DNA of 64,000 nt, taken from assembly GCA_963697525.1 (NCBI GenBank), contig OY969087.1, forward strand, positions 6,758,001 to 6,822,000, in the 5' to 3' direction. Numbering within the stretch: position 1 is the first letter of the stretch; the number at the start of each line of letters is the position of its first letter. The stretch is from Bradymonas sp963697525. Its GTDB lineage: Bacteria > Myxococcota_A > Bradymonadia > Bradymonadales > Bradymonadaceae. A program made the translations under genes and the position numbers. The notes beneath the pieces are model-generated. The model saw nothing but the letters and a program-made list of their open reading frames with translations. It was not told the DNA's origin and made no database searches. This document shows, piece by piece, positions 34,333-43,772 of this stretch.

Positions 34333-34659
34333 ACCTTTTCCTCGTTAACCGGTGCTTCTTCACATGAATCCGAGCGACGCTCGGAGGGCAAATTTCGAAC
34401 ACTCGAACCATCGAGCGCTCGGGTCTCTTGGATGCGCCAGCTTAAACTGGAACTGACCAATCTTGTTCAGGCAAATCTTTGGAGGAAACAAAGAAGGTGC
34501 TATGTTCCAACACTGCTGACGTGCGTGAAAAAACCGGAAAACCAGACAAACGCAGGCTTATCCTCAAGATGTCCAAACGGGTTGTACCCATTTACGGCCT
34601 ATCTCTAGCAGGCCGTAACCTCGAAAGCAAACGGCGAAGGCCGATTATTCGCATTTGAC
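34333..34659. promoter_or_regulatory. Divergent intergenic region, cold-shock leader and exporter promoter
   Basis: No gene is seen in 327 bases. The AT-rich stretch at about 34440-34560 is low in GC for this genome and probably contains the csp promoter and the exporter promoter. Confidence 0.4.
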
Positions 34660-35754
34660 ATGAAAAAAATCATTATCATTATCGCCGCCGTCGTCATGGG
34701 ACTGTCGGTCTTGCTGTACTTCGAGCTGCGCTCGCAGCGCCTGGAACAGGCCCGCGCGGTCGGCGGAAGCGCGATCATCGAGGGAACGCCGGTGGACGTG
34801 ACCGCCCGGATCCAGGGGCGCATCCAGCGTATCGCGGTGCATGAGGGCGATCGTGTCAAGAAGGGTCAGACGGTCGTGGTGCTCGACTGCACCCAGCAAA
34901 AGGCCGCCCTGGATCAGGCGCAGGCGACGATCGAACGCGCCGACGCGGCGCTGCAAAGCGCCCAGCGCTCGGTGACCGTCGCTCAGAAGAGCGTCAGCCC
35001 GGTCGCCCAGCAGGCCCATTCGGCCAAGGCCGGGGTCGCCGCGGCCGAGGCCCAGTCACTGGCGCTCAAGGCCCAGTACCAGGATGCCAAGCAAAACGCC
35101 CAGCGCATGACCCGGCTGCAAAAGGCCGGAGTGGTCAGCTCCCAGCAGGCCGACGAGGCCAAGACCCGCGCCGCCAGCCTCGAGCAGCAGTGGTTGGCCG
35201 CCCAGAAGCAGCTCGCCGCCGCCAAGGCCCAGGCCCGCGCCGCCAGCGCCCAGACGGGCGCGTCCTCCTCGCAGGTCGGCGTGGTGCAGACCCAGGTTGA
35301 CGCCGCCAAGGCCCAGATCCAGCAGGCCAAAGCCTCGCGCGAGCAGGCCCAGCAGATGGTCGACGAGTGCAGCCTGCAGGCCCCACGCAACGCCTACGTG
35401 CAGACGCGCAACTTCGAGCCCGGCGAGGTCGTCATGCCCGGCTCACCGGTGCTTTCGCTGGTCGATACCAGCACCGTCAAGGCCACCTTCTACGTCTCCA
35501 ACGCCGACCTCGGCGAGGCCAAGCCCGGCCGCAAGGTCGAGGTCGTCGCCGACGCCTACCCCAAGAAGACCTTCCAGGGCCACATCGACCACGTCGCCGA
35601 GGAGGCCGAGTTTACCCCGCGCAACGTCCAGACCCGCCAGGACCGCCAGCGGCTGGTCTACGGCGTCGAGATCCGGGTGCCCAACCCCAAAGGGCTGCTG
35701 CGCCCGGGGATGCCCGTCCAGGTCACCCTTCCGGGCACGGGAAAGGATCAATGA
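34660..35754 (+). CDS. Periplasmic adaptor (membrane-fusion) protein, YbhG/HlyD type
   Basis: A 364-residue protein with one N-terminal transmembrane helix (IIIIIAAVVMGLSVLLYF), a lipoyl-like half (VTARIQGRIQRIAVHEGDRVKKGQ), a long Ala/Gln-rich coiled-coil hairpin (about 80-240), the second lipoyl half and a beta-barrel. It links an inner-membrane ABC-2 exporter to an outer-membrane channel. The gene order adaptor, ATPase, ATPase, permease, permease is that of ybhGFSR. Its stop overlaps the next start (ATGA). Confidence 0.93.
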   Translation: MKKIIIIIAAVVMGLSVLLYFELRSQRLEQARAVGGSAIIEGTPVDVTARIQGRIQRIAVHEGDRVKKGQTVVVLDCTQQKAALDQAQATIERADAALQSAQRSVTVAQKSVSPVAQQAHSAKAGVAAAEAQSLALKAQYQDAKQNAQRMTRLQKAGVVSSQQADEAKTRAASLEQQWLAAQKQLAAAKAQARAASAQTGASSSQVGVVQTQVDAAKAQIQQAKASREQAQQMVDECSLQAPRNAYVQTRNFEPGEVVMPGSPVLSLVDTSTVKATFYVSNADLGEAKPGRKVEVVADAYPKKTFQGHIDHVAEEAEFTPRNVQTRQDRQRLVYGVEIRVPNPKGLLRPGMPVQVTLPGTGKDQ

Positions 35755-36719
35755 TGGAGCAAGCGAGCGCGTCCGCCAATGCAGCGTCGGCATCTTCGGC
35801 CGCCCTGGCCGGGCACGGATTGGTGCGCGCGTTCGACGACACGTTGGCCGTCGACCACCTCAGCGTCGAGATTCGCCCCGGGGAGTTGGTCGGCCTGGTC
35901 GGCCCCGACGGCGCCGGCAAGACCACCACCATCCGCCTGCTCGCCGGGCTGCTCGAGCCCGACGCCGGCGAGGTCGACGTGCTGGGAACCCCGCGCCATG
36001 ACGGCGGCGCCGAGCTTCGCGAGGCCATCGGCTATATGCCCCAGCAGTACAGCCTGTATGGCGACTTGAGCATCCACGAAAACCTGGACTTCTTCGGCCG
36101 CCTGTTCGGATTGAGCCGCCGCGAGCTCGCCGAGCGCCAGCAGCGCCTGCTCGACATCACCCGCCTGGCGCCGTTCGTCGACCGGCGCGCCGACCAGCTC
36201 TCCGGCGGCATGTACAAAAAGCTCGCCCTGGCCTGCGCCCTGCTCCACCAGCCCGACATCCTCATCCTCGACGAGCCGTCGAACGGCGTCGACCCGGTCA
36301 GCCGGCGCGAGTTGTGGGACTTGCTCTACGAGTTCGTCGACGACGGCATGGCCGTGCTCTTGGCCACGCCGGATATGTCCGAGGCCGCGCGCTGCCACCG
36401 CGTGCTCCTGCTGCACGAGGGCTCGCGCCTGGCCGAGGGCGTCCCCGGCCAACTGGTCGAGGAGTTTCCCCACCCGGTCTACTTGCTGTGCACCGACCGG
36501 CGCGACGACGTCGAAGACCTGCTCCACGAGCGCGACGATGTCCTCGCCCTGTCGCCTCAGGGCGCCGACCTGCGCGTGGTCATCCGCCGGGGCGACGACG
36601 CCGCGTTTCAACGGTGGCTGGCCACCATCGAGCCCACCGTGGAGGTCGCGTCGGTGCGGCCCAATTTCGAAGACGTCTTTTTGGGGCTTCTGGCTACCGA
36701 CGAGGCCCACGATGAGTGA
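35751..36719 (+). CDS. ABC transporter ATPase, first of two (YbhF N-half type)
   Basis: A 322-residue ATPase with Walker A GPDGAGKTTT, signature LSGGMYKKLALA and Walker B ILILDEPSNGVDP. The switch His region reads LLATPDMSEAARCHRV, where a His is normal in H-loops, so this ATPase may be degenerate. In YbhF, two such domains are fused; here they are separate overlapping genes. The next start (36712) lies before this stop. Confidence 0.9.
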   Translation: MMEQASASANAASASSAALAGHGLVRAFDDTLAVDHLSVEIRPGELVGLVGPDGAGKTTTIRLLAGLLEPDAGEVDVLGTPRHDGGAELREAIGYMPQQYSLYGDLSIHENLDFFGRLFGLSRRELAERQQRLLDITRLAPFVDRRADQLSGGMYKKLALACALLHQPDILILDEPSNGVDPVSRRELWDLLYEFVDDGMAVLLATPDMSEAARCHRVLLLHEGSRLAEGVPGQLVEEFPHPVYLLCTDRRDDVEDLLHERDDVLALSPQGADLRVVIRRGDDAAFQRWLATIEPTVEVASVRPNFEDVFLGLLATDEAHDE

Positions 36720-37683
36720 GCACGTCATCGAGGTGGAGGGGCTGACGCGCAAATTCGGCGACTTTACCGCCGTCGACCACGTCGATTTTCACGTCGAGCG
36801 CGGCGAGATCTTCGGGTATTTGGGCGCCAACGGCGCCGGCAAGAGCACCACCATCCGCATGCTGTGCGCGCTGTTGGCGCCGACGTCCGGCAAGGCCGTC
36901 GTCGCCGGCCACGACGTCGAGCAGGACCCTCGCCGGGTCAAGCGCTCCATCGGCTATATGTCGCAGAAGTTCTCGCTGTACATGGACCTGACCGTCGAGG
37001 AGAACCTCGCCTTTTTTGCCGGCGCCTACGGGCTCAAAGGCGACCAGCGCGAGGCCGGCGTTGGCCGCGCGCTGGAGCTGAGCGGGCTGACCGAGCGGCG
37101 CGGCACGCTCACCCGCTCGCTTCCCGGCGGCATCCGCCAGCGCCTGGCGCTGGGCTCGGCGCTTTTGCACCAGCCGGAGCTGATCTTTCTGGACGAGCCC
37201 ACCGCCGGGGTCGACCCGCGCTCGCGCCGCGAGTTCTGGCGGCTCATCCGCGTGCTCGCCCGCCAGGGAACGACGGTGTTCGTGACCACCCACCATCTCG
37301 ACGAGGCCGAATACTGCCACCGCATCGGCCTGATGGTCGCCGGCCACCTCGTCGCCCTGGACACCCCCGAGGGGCTCAAGCGCGAGTATGTCCCCGAGAC
37401 GGTCTATCAGGTCGACCCCGGCGCGCAGGGTCGCCGGCTTCGCGAGGCGCTTCGCCAGCACGACGACGTCAGCCAGGTCCACCCCTTCGGCAACCTGCTG
37501 CACGTATACGCCCGCGGCGGCCTCGAGGACCAACGCCGGTTTGCCACGCTGGTAGATTCGCTGACCGAGCTCGGCCCCCACCACGACTTCAATATTCGCG
37601 TCATCGAGCCCTCCCTGGAGGACGTGTTTTTGCGCCTGGCCTCCCAGGACCAAGCCGACGCCCCGTCCCGGGAGGCGTCATGA
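36712..37683 (+). CDS. ABC transporter ATPase, second of two (YbhF C-half type)
   Basis: A 323-residue ATPase with Walker A GANGAGKSTT, Walker B LIFLDEPTAGVDP and the switch His in TTHHLDEAEYCHRI. The signature reads LPGGIRQRLALG, with the S replaced by P (usual LSGGxxQR). Together with the preceding ATPase it would form the hetero-dimeric motor of the exporter. Stop overlaps the permease start (ATGA). Confidence 0.9.
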   Translation: MSEHVIEVEGLTRKFGDFTAVDHVDFHVERGEIFGYLGANGAGKSTTIRMLCALLAPTSGKAVVAGHDVEQDPRRVKRSIGYMSQKFSLYMDLTVEENLAFFAGAYGLKGDQREAGVGRALELSGLTERRGTLTRSLPGGIRQRLALGSALLHQPELIFLDEPTAGVDPRSRREFWRLIRVLARQGTTVFVTTHHLDEAEYCHRIGLMVAGHLVALDTPEGLKREYVPETVYQVDPGAQGRRLREALRQHDDVSQVHPFGNLLHVYARGGLEDQRRFATLVDSLTELGPHHDFNIRVIEPSLEDVFLRLASQDQADAPSREAS

Positions 37684-38804
37684 ACCTCAAACGCTTCGTC
37701 ACCCGCACGCTCGCCATGGTCCACAAGGAGGTCATGCACATCCAGCGCGACCGCCAGGTGTTGATCTTTGCGCTGGTGCTGCCGCTGATGCTGCTGTTGA
37801 TCCTGGGTTTTGCGGTCTCCTTCGACGTCGAGCATATCCCGCTGGTGGTCGTCGACCAGCAGCATACGGCGGCGTCGCGCAAGCTCGCGCGCACGTTTAC
37901 CGCCGGCGATCTCTTCCACCTGGTCGCCCGCACCGACGCGCGCGAGGTCGACGGGATCTTTCAAAGCGGCCTGGCCAAGGCCGCGCTGATCATTCCACCG
38001 GACTTCGACCGCCAGCTCGCCCGCGGCAAGACCGCCAAGGTCCAGCTTCTGCTCGACGGCACCGACAACAACACCGCCCAGGTCGCCCGCGGCTACGCCG
38101 ACGCCATCATCTTCCAGGTCACCCGCGAGTTCTCCCAGGCGGACATCGCCCGCGAGCTTCCCCTCGAGGTGCGCCCGCGCACGCTGTTCAACCCCGCGCT
38201 GCGAAGCTCGGTCTTCTTGGTGCCCGGGCTCATCGCCGTCATCCTGGTGATCATCGCGGTGATGCTCACCGCCCTGGCGGTGGCCCGCGAGTACGAGCGC
38301 GGCTCGATGGAGCAGCTCTTTACGACCCCGGTGGGAAAGCTCGAGATCATCCTCGGAAAGCTCACCCCCTACTTCGTCATCGGGCTGGTCCAGGTGCTCA
38401 TGGTCGTGACCGTGGGCGTCGCGCTGTTCCACGTGCCGGTGCACGGAAGCCTGGTGTTGCTGTTTTTCGTCTCCGCGGTCTTCCTTTTGGCCATGCTCAT
38501 GCAGGGCCTGTTCATCAGCGTGATCACCCGCCAACAGATGCTCGCCAGCCAGGTCGCCGCCCTGAGCACGATGCTGCCGTCGATGCTGCTGTCGGGCTTT
38601 ATCTTCCCGGTCGAGCAGATGCCCCTGCCCATTCGCATCATCGCCCATATTCTGCCGGCCAAATATTTTATCCACGCCCTTCGCGCCGTGCTGCTTCGCG
38701 GCAACGGGCTAAGCCTCATCGCCACCGACGTGCTGGCCATGGCCGGCTTCTTTTTGCTGATGCTCACGGCATCCGTCATTCGTTTTCAGCGAACCCTAGA
38801 CTGA
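37680..38804 (+). CDS. ABC-2 type permease, first of two (YbhS type)
   Basis: A 374-residue ABC-2 permease. It has an amphipathic N-terminus (RTLAMVHKEVMHIQRDRQVLIFALVLPLMLLLILGFAVSF), a large extracytoplasmic domain (about 55-185) and about five C-terminal helices. EYERGSMEQLFTTPVGKLEIILGKLTPY is a typical ABC-2 segment (about 200-230). It forms the transmembrane path with the next gene. Confidence 0.92.
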   Translation: MNLKRFVTRTLAMVHKEVMHIQRDRQVLIFALVLPLMLLLILGFAVSFDVEHIPLVVVDQQHTAASRKLARTFTAGDLFHLVARTDAREVDGIFQSGLAKAALIIPPDFDRQLARGKTAKVQLLLDGTDNNTAQVARGYADAIIFQVTREFSQADIARELPLEVRPRTLFNPALRSSVFLVPGLIAVILVIIAVMLTALAVAREYERGSMEQLFTTPVGKLEIILGKLTPYFVIGLVQVLMVVTVGVALFHVPVHGSLVLLFFVSAVFLLAMLMQGLFISVITRQQMLASQVAALSTMLPSMLLSGFIFPVEQMPLPIRIIAHILPAKYFIHALRAVLLRGNGLSLIATDVLAMAGFFLLMLTASVIRFQRTLD

Positions 38805-38813
38805 GGAACGGAG

Positions 38814-38830
38814 GCAGGCTGGCAGCCTGC
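38814..38830. repeat. Perfect 17-bp hairpin between the two permease genes
   Basis: GCAGGCT (38814-38820), GGC, AGCCTGC (38824-38830). It lies in the only gap of the export operon (46 bp). No T-run, so not a strong terminator. Confidence 0.6.
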
Positions 38831-38850
38831 GCTCCAAGCCCCGCGCAACT

Positions 38851-39984
38851 ATGTTCACCGCCCTCATCGCCATGATTTCCAAGGAGTTTCGCCAGACCTT
38901 CCGCGACCGGCGGGTCATGACGGTGCTCTTCGCCGCGCCGATGATCCAGCTTCTGGTCTTCGGCTACGTGGTCAATATGGACGTCACCGAGGTGCCCACG
39001 GTGCTCGTCGACCAGGATCACAGCGCCGCGGCACGCGAATTTTTGGAGAATATGGTCGCCGGGGACAGCTTCAAAGACGAGGGCTTCGTCGACTCCGGCG
39101 CCCAGGCCGTGCGCCTGCTCGAGCGCGGCGAGGTGACCATGGCGGTGATCGTGCCCCGGGGGTTCTCCACGAAGTTGAAGCGCCACCAGACCGCCCAGGT
39201 GCAGGTGCTGGTCGACGGCGGTGACTCCAACCGCGCGATGGTCGCGCTGAACAACGCCCGAAGCTACATCACCCAGCGCGCGGTGAGCATGCTGCAACAA
39301 CGCATGGCCAGCCTCAACGCCGTGCCCGGCGCGGGCATCGCGCGCATCGAGGCGGTGCCGCGGGTGTTTTACAACCCCGCCCTCAACAGCCAGATCTTCT
39401 ACGTGCCCGGCGTCGCCGCAACGGTGCTCTTGGTCGTGGTCATCATCGTGACCGCCCTGGGGCTGGCGCGCGAGAAGGAATCGGGCACCCTCGAGCAGGT
39501 CATGGTCACGCCCATCTCACCGGCGGTGCTCATCGCCGGCAAGGTCATCCCCTACGCCATCATCGGGCTTATCGACCTGGCCCTGGTGCTCACCGGCGGC
39601 GCCTTCGTCTTCGACCTGCCGCTTCGCGGAAGCCTGCTTTTGACCTTCGGCTGCGGAGCGGTCTACATCCTCAACGTGCTCGGCCTGGGGCTGCTCATCA
39701 GCACGCTGGCCAAAAACCAGCAGCAGGCCTTCGTCAGCACCATGTTCGTCACCTTGCCGGGCATCTTGCTGTCCGGATTTCTCACCCCGGTCGAGAATAT
39801 GCCCACCTGGATGCAGCCGATCACGCTGCTCAACCCGGTGTTCCACTTCATCTCCATCCTGCGCGCCGTGCTCATCAAGCAGGCCACGCTGGGCGACATC
39901 CTGCCCCATCTGGTGATGCTGTTGGGCATGGGCACGGCGATCTTCTTGCTCGCCGCGGTCTCGCTTCGGCGCAGTTTGACCTGA
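38851..39984 (+). CDS. ABC-2 type permease, second of two (YbhR type)
   Basis: A 377-residue permease with the same topology as the preceding one: an N-terminal helix after MISKEFRQTFRDRRVMTVLFAAP, an external domain and five C-terminal helices, with EKESGTLEQVMVTPISPAVLIAGKVIPY as the conserved ABC-2 segment and PGILLSGFLTPVENMP in the loop before the last helices. ATG 38872 (MISKEF) is an alternative start. Confidence 0.92.
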   Translation: MFTALIAMISKEFRQTFRDRRVMTVLFAAPMIQLLVFGYVVNMDVTEVPTVLVDQDHSAAAREFLENMVAGDSFKDEGFVDSGAQAVRLLERGEVTMAVIVPRGFSTKLKRHQTAQVQVLVDGGDSNRAMVALNNARSYITQRAVSMLQQRMASLNAVPGAGIARIEAVPRVFYNPALNSQIFYVPGVAATVLLVVVIIVTALGLAREKESGTLEQVMVTPISPAVLIAGKVIPYAIIGLIDLALVLTGGAFVFDLPLRGSLLLTFGCGAVYILNVLGLGLLISTLAKNQQQAFVSTMFVTLPGILLSGFLTPVENMPTWMQPITLLNPVFHFISILRAVLIKQATLGDILPHLVMLLGMGTAIFLLAAVSLRRSLT

Positions 39985-41727
39985 TCACTCGACCGCTCGG
40001 CCCTGGCGCAACAATCCTCCGCGCGCCGTCGGCCACAGCAGGCAATTGGGCGCCGAGCCGGGCACCGTGAACATGTCCAGGCCGTGGTCGAAGGTCTGCA
40101 CGAAGATGTCGAGCTGTCCATCGCCGTCCAGATCGCCAATGCCCGGCGCGGCGGGCGCGCCGTTTCCGTTGCCGTTCGAGCCCGGGTTGGGGAGCGGCAC
40201 GTCGAAGAGCTCGTGGCCGTCGGCGGACAGGCCCACCAGGAATCCAGCGTGCTTGTCGGGCGCGCCGTAGGTGGCGAAGACGAGCTCGGGCTTTCCGTCC
40301 TGGTTCAGGTCGGCGACGGTGACCTCGGAGGCGTACATCACCGCCTGGCCGTGGGTGTAATTGTAGCTCCACAGCTTGTTGGCCTGGTGGTCGAAGGCGT
40401 AGATCTTGCCGTCGTTGAGCGGCGCGACGATCTCGGGCAGCCCGTCTCCGGTGATGTCGACGGTGGTGGGCGCGGGCACGCCCTTGGGCGGGTAGTAGCC
40501 GTCGACCTCGATGGGTTTGCCGCCGCGCGGCAGCTTCTCCCAACCGGCGAGCCGGCGCGCCGAGCGACTGCCGTCGCCGTACGCGCCCTCGAGCACCATC
40601 ACCGCGTAGGCCTGGGTCTGGTAGGGCTGGTTTTTCTCGACATTGGGGATGCCCACGACCTCGTTTTTGCCGTCGCCGTCGACGTCGACCACGTTGGGCG
40701 GCGACGCCGTCCACTGCAACCACTCCGTCCAACTGACGTTGGGCCACTTACCGGTGTGATCGTGGTAGTGGTCGGACTCGACCTTGGGGTCGGCCCACCG
40801 AATGAACTGGCCCCAGGTCAGCCGATTGCCCTCGAAGTCGGACTGCGGGTTGGTGAACCAGGGGGAGGCGTCGATGGCCACCCCGTCGGGGTCGAAGGCC
40901 TGGATGGCGTGGTTGTCGTAGGTGGCGATGATCTCCAGATCGGCGTCGTCGTCGATATTGCCGATGCCCACGTTGAGCCCGTAGCAGCCGAAGCCCGAGT
41001 GGCCCATCCCGTTGCGGTCGGCGTCGTTGCCCGGCCCGCTCAGGTTGTTGTAGCGCGGCCAGGCCGGCGAGTGGCCGCCGATGGGCTGGAAGGTTGCGCC
41101 GGTGTGGTCGAAGACGAAGACCTGCGCGCCGCCGTCTTCGGTCGAGGCGGTCTGGGTCGTCGTCGCCACGATCTCGATGGTGCCGTCCCTGTCGAGGTCG
41201 CCGGCGGCCAGGCCGCGCACCTCCGGGGCGTTGCCCGCGGTGGTCGTATCCGCCGGAAAGCCGCTCTTGAGCTTCAACTGCCCGCCGCGCCACTCGTAGG
41301 CGATGACGTCCTTGCCGCGGCCCACCACGATGTCGGTGATGCCGTCACCCTCCAGATCGGCGATGACCTGGGGCGCGTACACCCGCCCTTCGCCCTCGGT
41401 GCCCTTCGCCAGCAGTTCGCCGTTGGAGTCGTAGACGTACAGGTCGTAATACGCCGCCACAAGCTCGTTGTTGCCGTCGCCGTCGAGATCGACGACGGCC
41501 GGACTGGCAAACCAGCTCGTCTGGCCGGGCAAGTTGCGCACAAACGTGGGCGTCTGCACCGGGCCGCTGCTCTGCCCCACCTCACAGGCCGGCGTCACGT
41601 CGATGCTGGCGCCACCGTTGTTGTTTGTCGCCGCCGCGCCGCCACCGCTGCCGGTACCGTGGCTGTCCGAGCAACCCGCCAGCAGCGCCAACGCGGCGAG
41701 GGCACACCACCAATTTCGACCACCCAT
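39985..41727 (-). CDS. FG-GAP/VCBS-repeat lipoprotein
   Basis: A 580-residue lipoprotein (lipobox ALLAGC) followed by a Gly/Asn linker. At least eight FG-GAP-like repeats carry the DxDxDG calcium loop (DLDGDGNNELV, DLEGDGITDIV, DLDRDGTIEIV, DVDGDGKNEVV, DITGDGLPEIV, DLNQDGKPELV, DLDGDGQLDIF). Such repeats fold as a Ca2+-binding beta propeller, as in integrin alpha chains. Start ATG 41727 has GAGGAGG upstream; an upstream ATG (41802) would not give a signal peptide. Probably a surface adhesin-like protein. Confidence 0.9.
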   Translation of the reverse strand: MGGRNWWCALAALALLAGCSDSHGTGSGGGAAATNNNGGASIDVTPACEVGQSSGPVQTPTFVRNLPGQTSWFASPAVVDLDGDGNNELVAAYYDLYVYDSNGELLAKGTEGEGRVYAPQVIADLEGDGITDIVVGRGKDVIAYEWRGGQLKLKSGFPADTTTAGNAPEVRGLAAGDLDRDGTIEIVATTTQTASTEDGGAQVFVFDHTGATFQPIGGHSPAWPRYNNLSGPGNDADRNGMGHSGFGCYGLNVGIGNIDDDADLEIIATYDNHAIQAFDPDGVAIDASPWFTNPQSDFEGNRLTWGQFIRWADPKVESDHYHDHTGKWPNVSWTEWLQWTASPPNVVDVDGDGKNEVVGIPNVEKNQPYQTQAYAVMVLEGAYGDGSRSARRLAGWEKLPRGGKPIEVDGYYPPKGVPAPTTVDITGDGLPEIVAPLNDGKIYAFDHQANKLWSYNYTHGQAVMYASEVTVADLNQDGKPELVFATYGAPDKHAGFLVGLSADGHELFDVPLPNPGSNGNGNGAPAAPGIGDLDGDGQLDIFVQTFDHGLDMFTVPGSAPNCLLWPTARGGLLRQGRAVE

Positions 41728-41889
41728 CAAAGCCTCCTCACGACCATCTTTTGCACCCAGTGTGCCACAGACGCGATGTCGGTGCACATCGACCTCAACC
41801 AAGATGGCTCTGCGAGTTCGAACCTGATACCCTACCAGCGTTCATCTACGCTCCGAGCTCGAACACTCTCAAACGCTGGGGAGACATCC

Positions 41890-42861
41890 ATGACGGTCGA
41901 CAACCCATGGAAGCCAAAGGCAGCGAACACGTGTGCGACGCTCGCTGCCCTCCTGGTGATCATCGCGACCTCCATGGGTTGCTCGGGCGGCTCGTCGAAC
42001 TCGCCCGCCACCTTTACCGCGCCCAATTCGTTCGACGAGCGGGCCGTGCTCATCTGCCCGTTCTACCTCGCATGCACGCCCAACGAGCCGGACCCCCTGA
42101 CGGTCAGTGACTGCTTTCGAAAATTCGTCGACGACGACGATGCGACCTTTCTGGGCTACGAGCACGAGCGCGAGCAGCGCAAGCTGGTCGACTGCCTGTC
42201 GAACGCGACCACCTGCGCCGACTACGACCGGTGTATCGCCGGTGACAACCCGGCGACGTGCAGCGACGACGACCATTGTGAGGGCGACACGCTGGTCCAA
42301 TGCGTCACACTGTCGGACGGAAGCTCCGCGCGGGTCGAAAAACACTGCGCCGACCAGGGTCTGACCTGCGTGGGCTCGTCCGCCGGTGGCGCTCACTGCG
42401 GTTTGGCCGACGCCGCTTGCCCGGACTCGGAGCTGAGCTGCTCGGGTGACTTTATGCTGACTTGCCCGCTGGACTACCAGGAGGTCCCCTTCGTGACCAA
42501 CTGTGCCAGGCAGGGCCTGAGCTGCCAGAGCCCCGGGCTTTGCGCGCCGCCCAACGCCGCTTCGTGCAGCGGGGCCACATGCGACGGCGCCCGCGCGATT
42601 CACTGCCTCGACGGCACCCCGGCTGTGGCCGACTGCACCAAGCTCGACCCCGACTTTACGTGCATCCCGCAGGGCTCCGACGTCACCTGCGGGCTCCCCG
42701 AGTCCCAGCAGGAATGTGACAATCAGCCGCCGTATAGCAGTTGCAACGGCGACGTCGCTACCGTCTGCCACGACCACAAGCGCTTCCAGGTCGACTGCGC
42801 CAAGGTGGGCGCCAGCTGCATCGAAAACGACGTCGGCGCCACCTGCGCGATGGCGAACTGA
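41890..42861 (+). CDS. Cysteine-rich lipoprotein of unknown function
   Basis: A 323-residue lipoprotein (lipobox SMGC). After a region of about 100 residues with paired Cys (LICPFYLACTPNEPD, TCADYDRCIAG), it has repeated modules of about 45 residues with the pattern C-x-G-(D/G)-x-x-x-x-C (HCEGDTLVQCV, SCSGDFMLTCP, TCDGARAIHCL, SCNGDVATVCH), each followed by a Cys-rich turn. This kind of module is frequent in surface proteins of myxobacteria and relatives. No ligand is known to me. ATG 41890 lies behind GGAGA. Confidence 0.8.
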   Translation: MTVDNPWKPKAANTCATLAALLVIIATSMGCSGGSSNSPATFTAPNSFDERAVLICPFYLACTPNEPDPLTVSDCFRKFVDDDDATFLGYEHEREQRKLVDCLSNATTCADYDRCIAGDNPATCSDDDHCEGDTLVQCVTLSDGSSARVEKHCADQGLTCVGSSAGGAHCGLADAACPDSELSCSGDFMLTCPLDYQEVPFVTNCARQGLSCQSPGLCAPPNAASCSGATCDGARAIHCLDGTPAVADCTKLDPDFTCIPQGSDVTCGLPESQQECDNQPPYSSCNGDVATVCHDHKRFQVDCAKVGASCIENDVGATCAMAN

Positions 42862-42915
42862 GTCGTGTTCACTGCCTCACACCGGGCTTTTCATCGAGCG
42901 AGCGTGGAGTAAAGC

Positions 42916-43623
42916 GTGCGCCGACGCACAAAACTCATCATGTTCGCGACCCTGTTGCTCATCCTCGCCGTGTACTCGGGAAATGACCTGCTGCGCCTGG
43001 TCGAGTCCGACGCGCCCAGCCACAGCATGGGGACGACCGCTCACGGCCGGCTCACCAACGCCAAGCGCCTGCCCAGCAGCGGCGAGAACTTCGCGACCTA
43101 CTCGCGCTTCGGCTCGCTGATCGGGCGCACCTGCGTCAACAGCCGGGTGCGCGACGCGGTGGTCGACGCCTACGCCGCGCTCGCCAAGGCACAGCCCGAC
43201 ACCCAGTTCACCTTCGGCGAAACCGGCTGGTGTTGGGGCGGCGGCCGTTTTCGCCCGCACCACACCCACCAAAACGGCCTGTCGGTCGACTTCTTCGTGC
43301 CCGTGCGTGACGCCCACGGGCGCCCCGCCAGTTTTCCGGCCTGGCCGTGGACCAAATTCGGCTACGGCGTCGAGTTCGACGCCTCCGGCAAAGCCCACGG
43401 GCTGCACATCGACTTCGACGCTATCGCCGACCACCTGCTCGCCCTCGACCACGCCGCGCACGCCCACGGCCTGCGGATTCGCCGCGTCATCTTCGCCCCC
43501 GAGCTTCGAAAAAAGCTCTTCCATGCCAAGCACGGCCATCAGGTGCGCCGTCGCCTGCATTTTATGAAGGGTCGCGCCTGGGTGCGCCACGACGAGCATT
43601 ACCACGTGGACTTTGCGCCGTGA
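42916..43623 (+). CDS. Murein endopeptidase-like protein (MepA/M74 type)
   Basis: A 235-residue protein with an N-terminal membrane anchor or signal and a LAS-type zinc peptidase domain. The metal motifs are HHTHQNGLSVDFF (H-x-x-x-G-x-x-x-D) and RHDEHYHVDF (H-x-H), with HGLHIDFDA between. This is the pattern of penicillin-insensitive murein endopeptidases. It would cut peptide cross-links in peptidoglycan. GTG 42916 follows GGAG at good spacing. The stop abuts the repeat array at 43645. Confidence 0.85.
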   Translation: MRRRTKLIMFATLLLILAVYSGNDLLRLVESDAPSHSMGTTAHGRLTNAKRLPSSGENFATYSRFGSLIGRTCVNSRVRDAVVDAYAALAKAQPDTQFTFGETGWCWGGGRFRPHHTHQNGLSVDFFVPVRDAHGRPASFPAWPWTKFGYGVEFDASGKAHGLHIDFDAIADHLLALDHAAHAHGLRIRRVIFAPELRKKLFHAKHGHQVRRRLHFMKGRAWVRHDEHYHVDFAP

Positions 43624-43644
43624 GCGGCGGCGCCTGCCGCCTCC

Positions 43645-43772
43645 AGCGCCCCTGCGGGCTCGCCCCGCGGGACGCCAAGATCGCCGGCTAAGCGCGGCGG
43701 TCGCTGCCTCCAGCGCCCCTGTGGGCTCGCCCCACAGGACGCCAAGATCGCCGGCTAAGCGCGGCGGCACCT
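43645..43772. repeat. Array A of copy 3: two hairpin units
   Basis: Units begin GCGCCCCTG at 43645 and 43713 (68 bp). Unit 1 arms are CCTGCGGG and CCCGCGGG; unit 2 arms are CCTGTGGG and CCCACAGG. The second arm pair is perfectly complementary although both arms differ from copy 2. Both units continue GACGCCAAGATCGCCGGCT. Confidence 0.9.

Noticed and set aside
34660..34690. Fur box at the start of the adaptor gene (ATCATTATCATTATC)
   Set aside because: The bases encode a run of Ile codons in the signal helix; the resemblance to the Fur consensus is explained by coding and is not backed by a second site.
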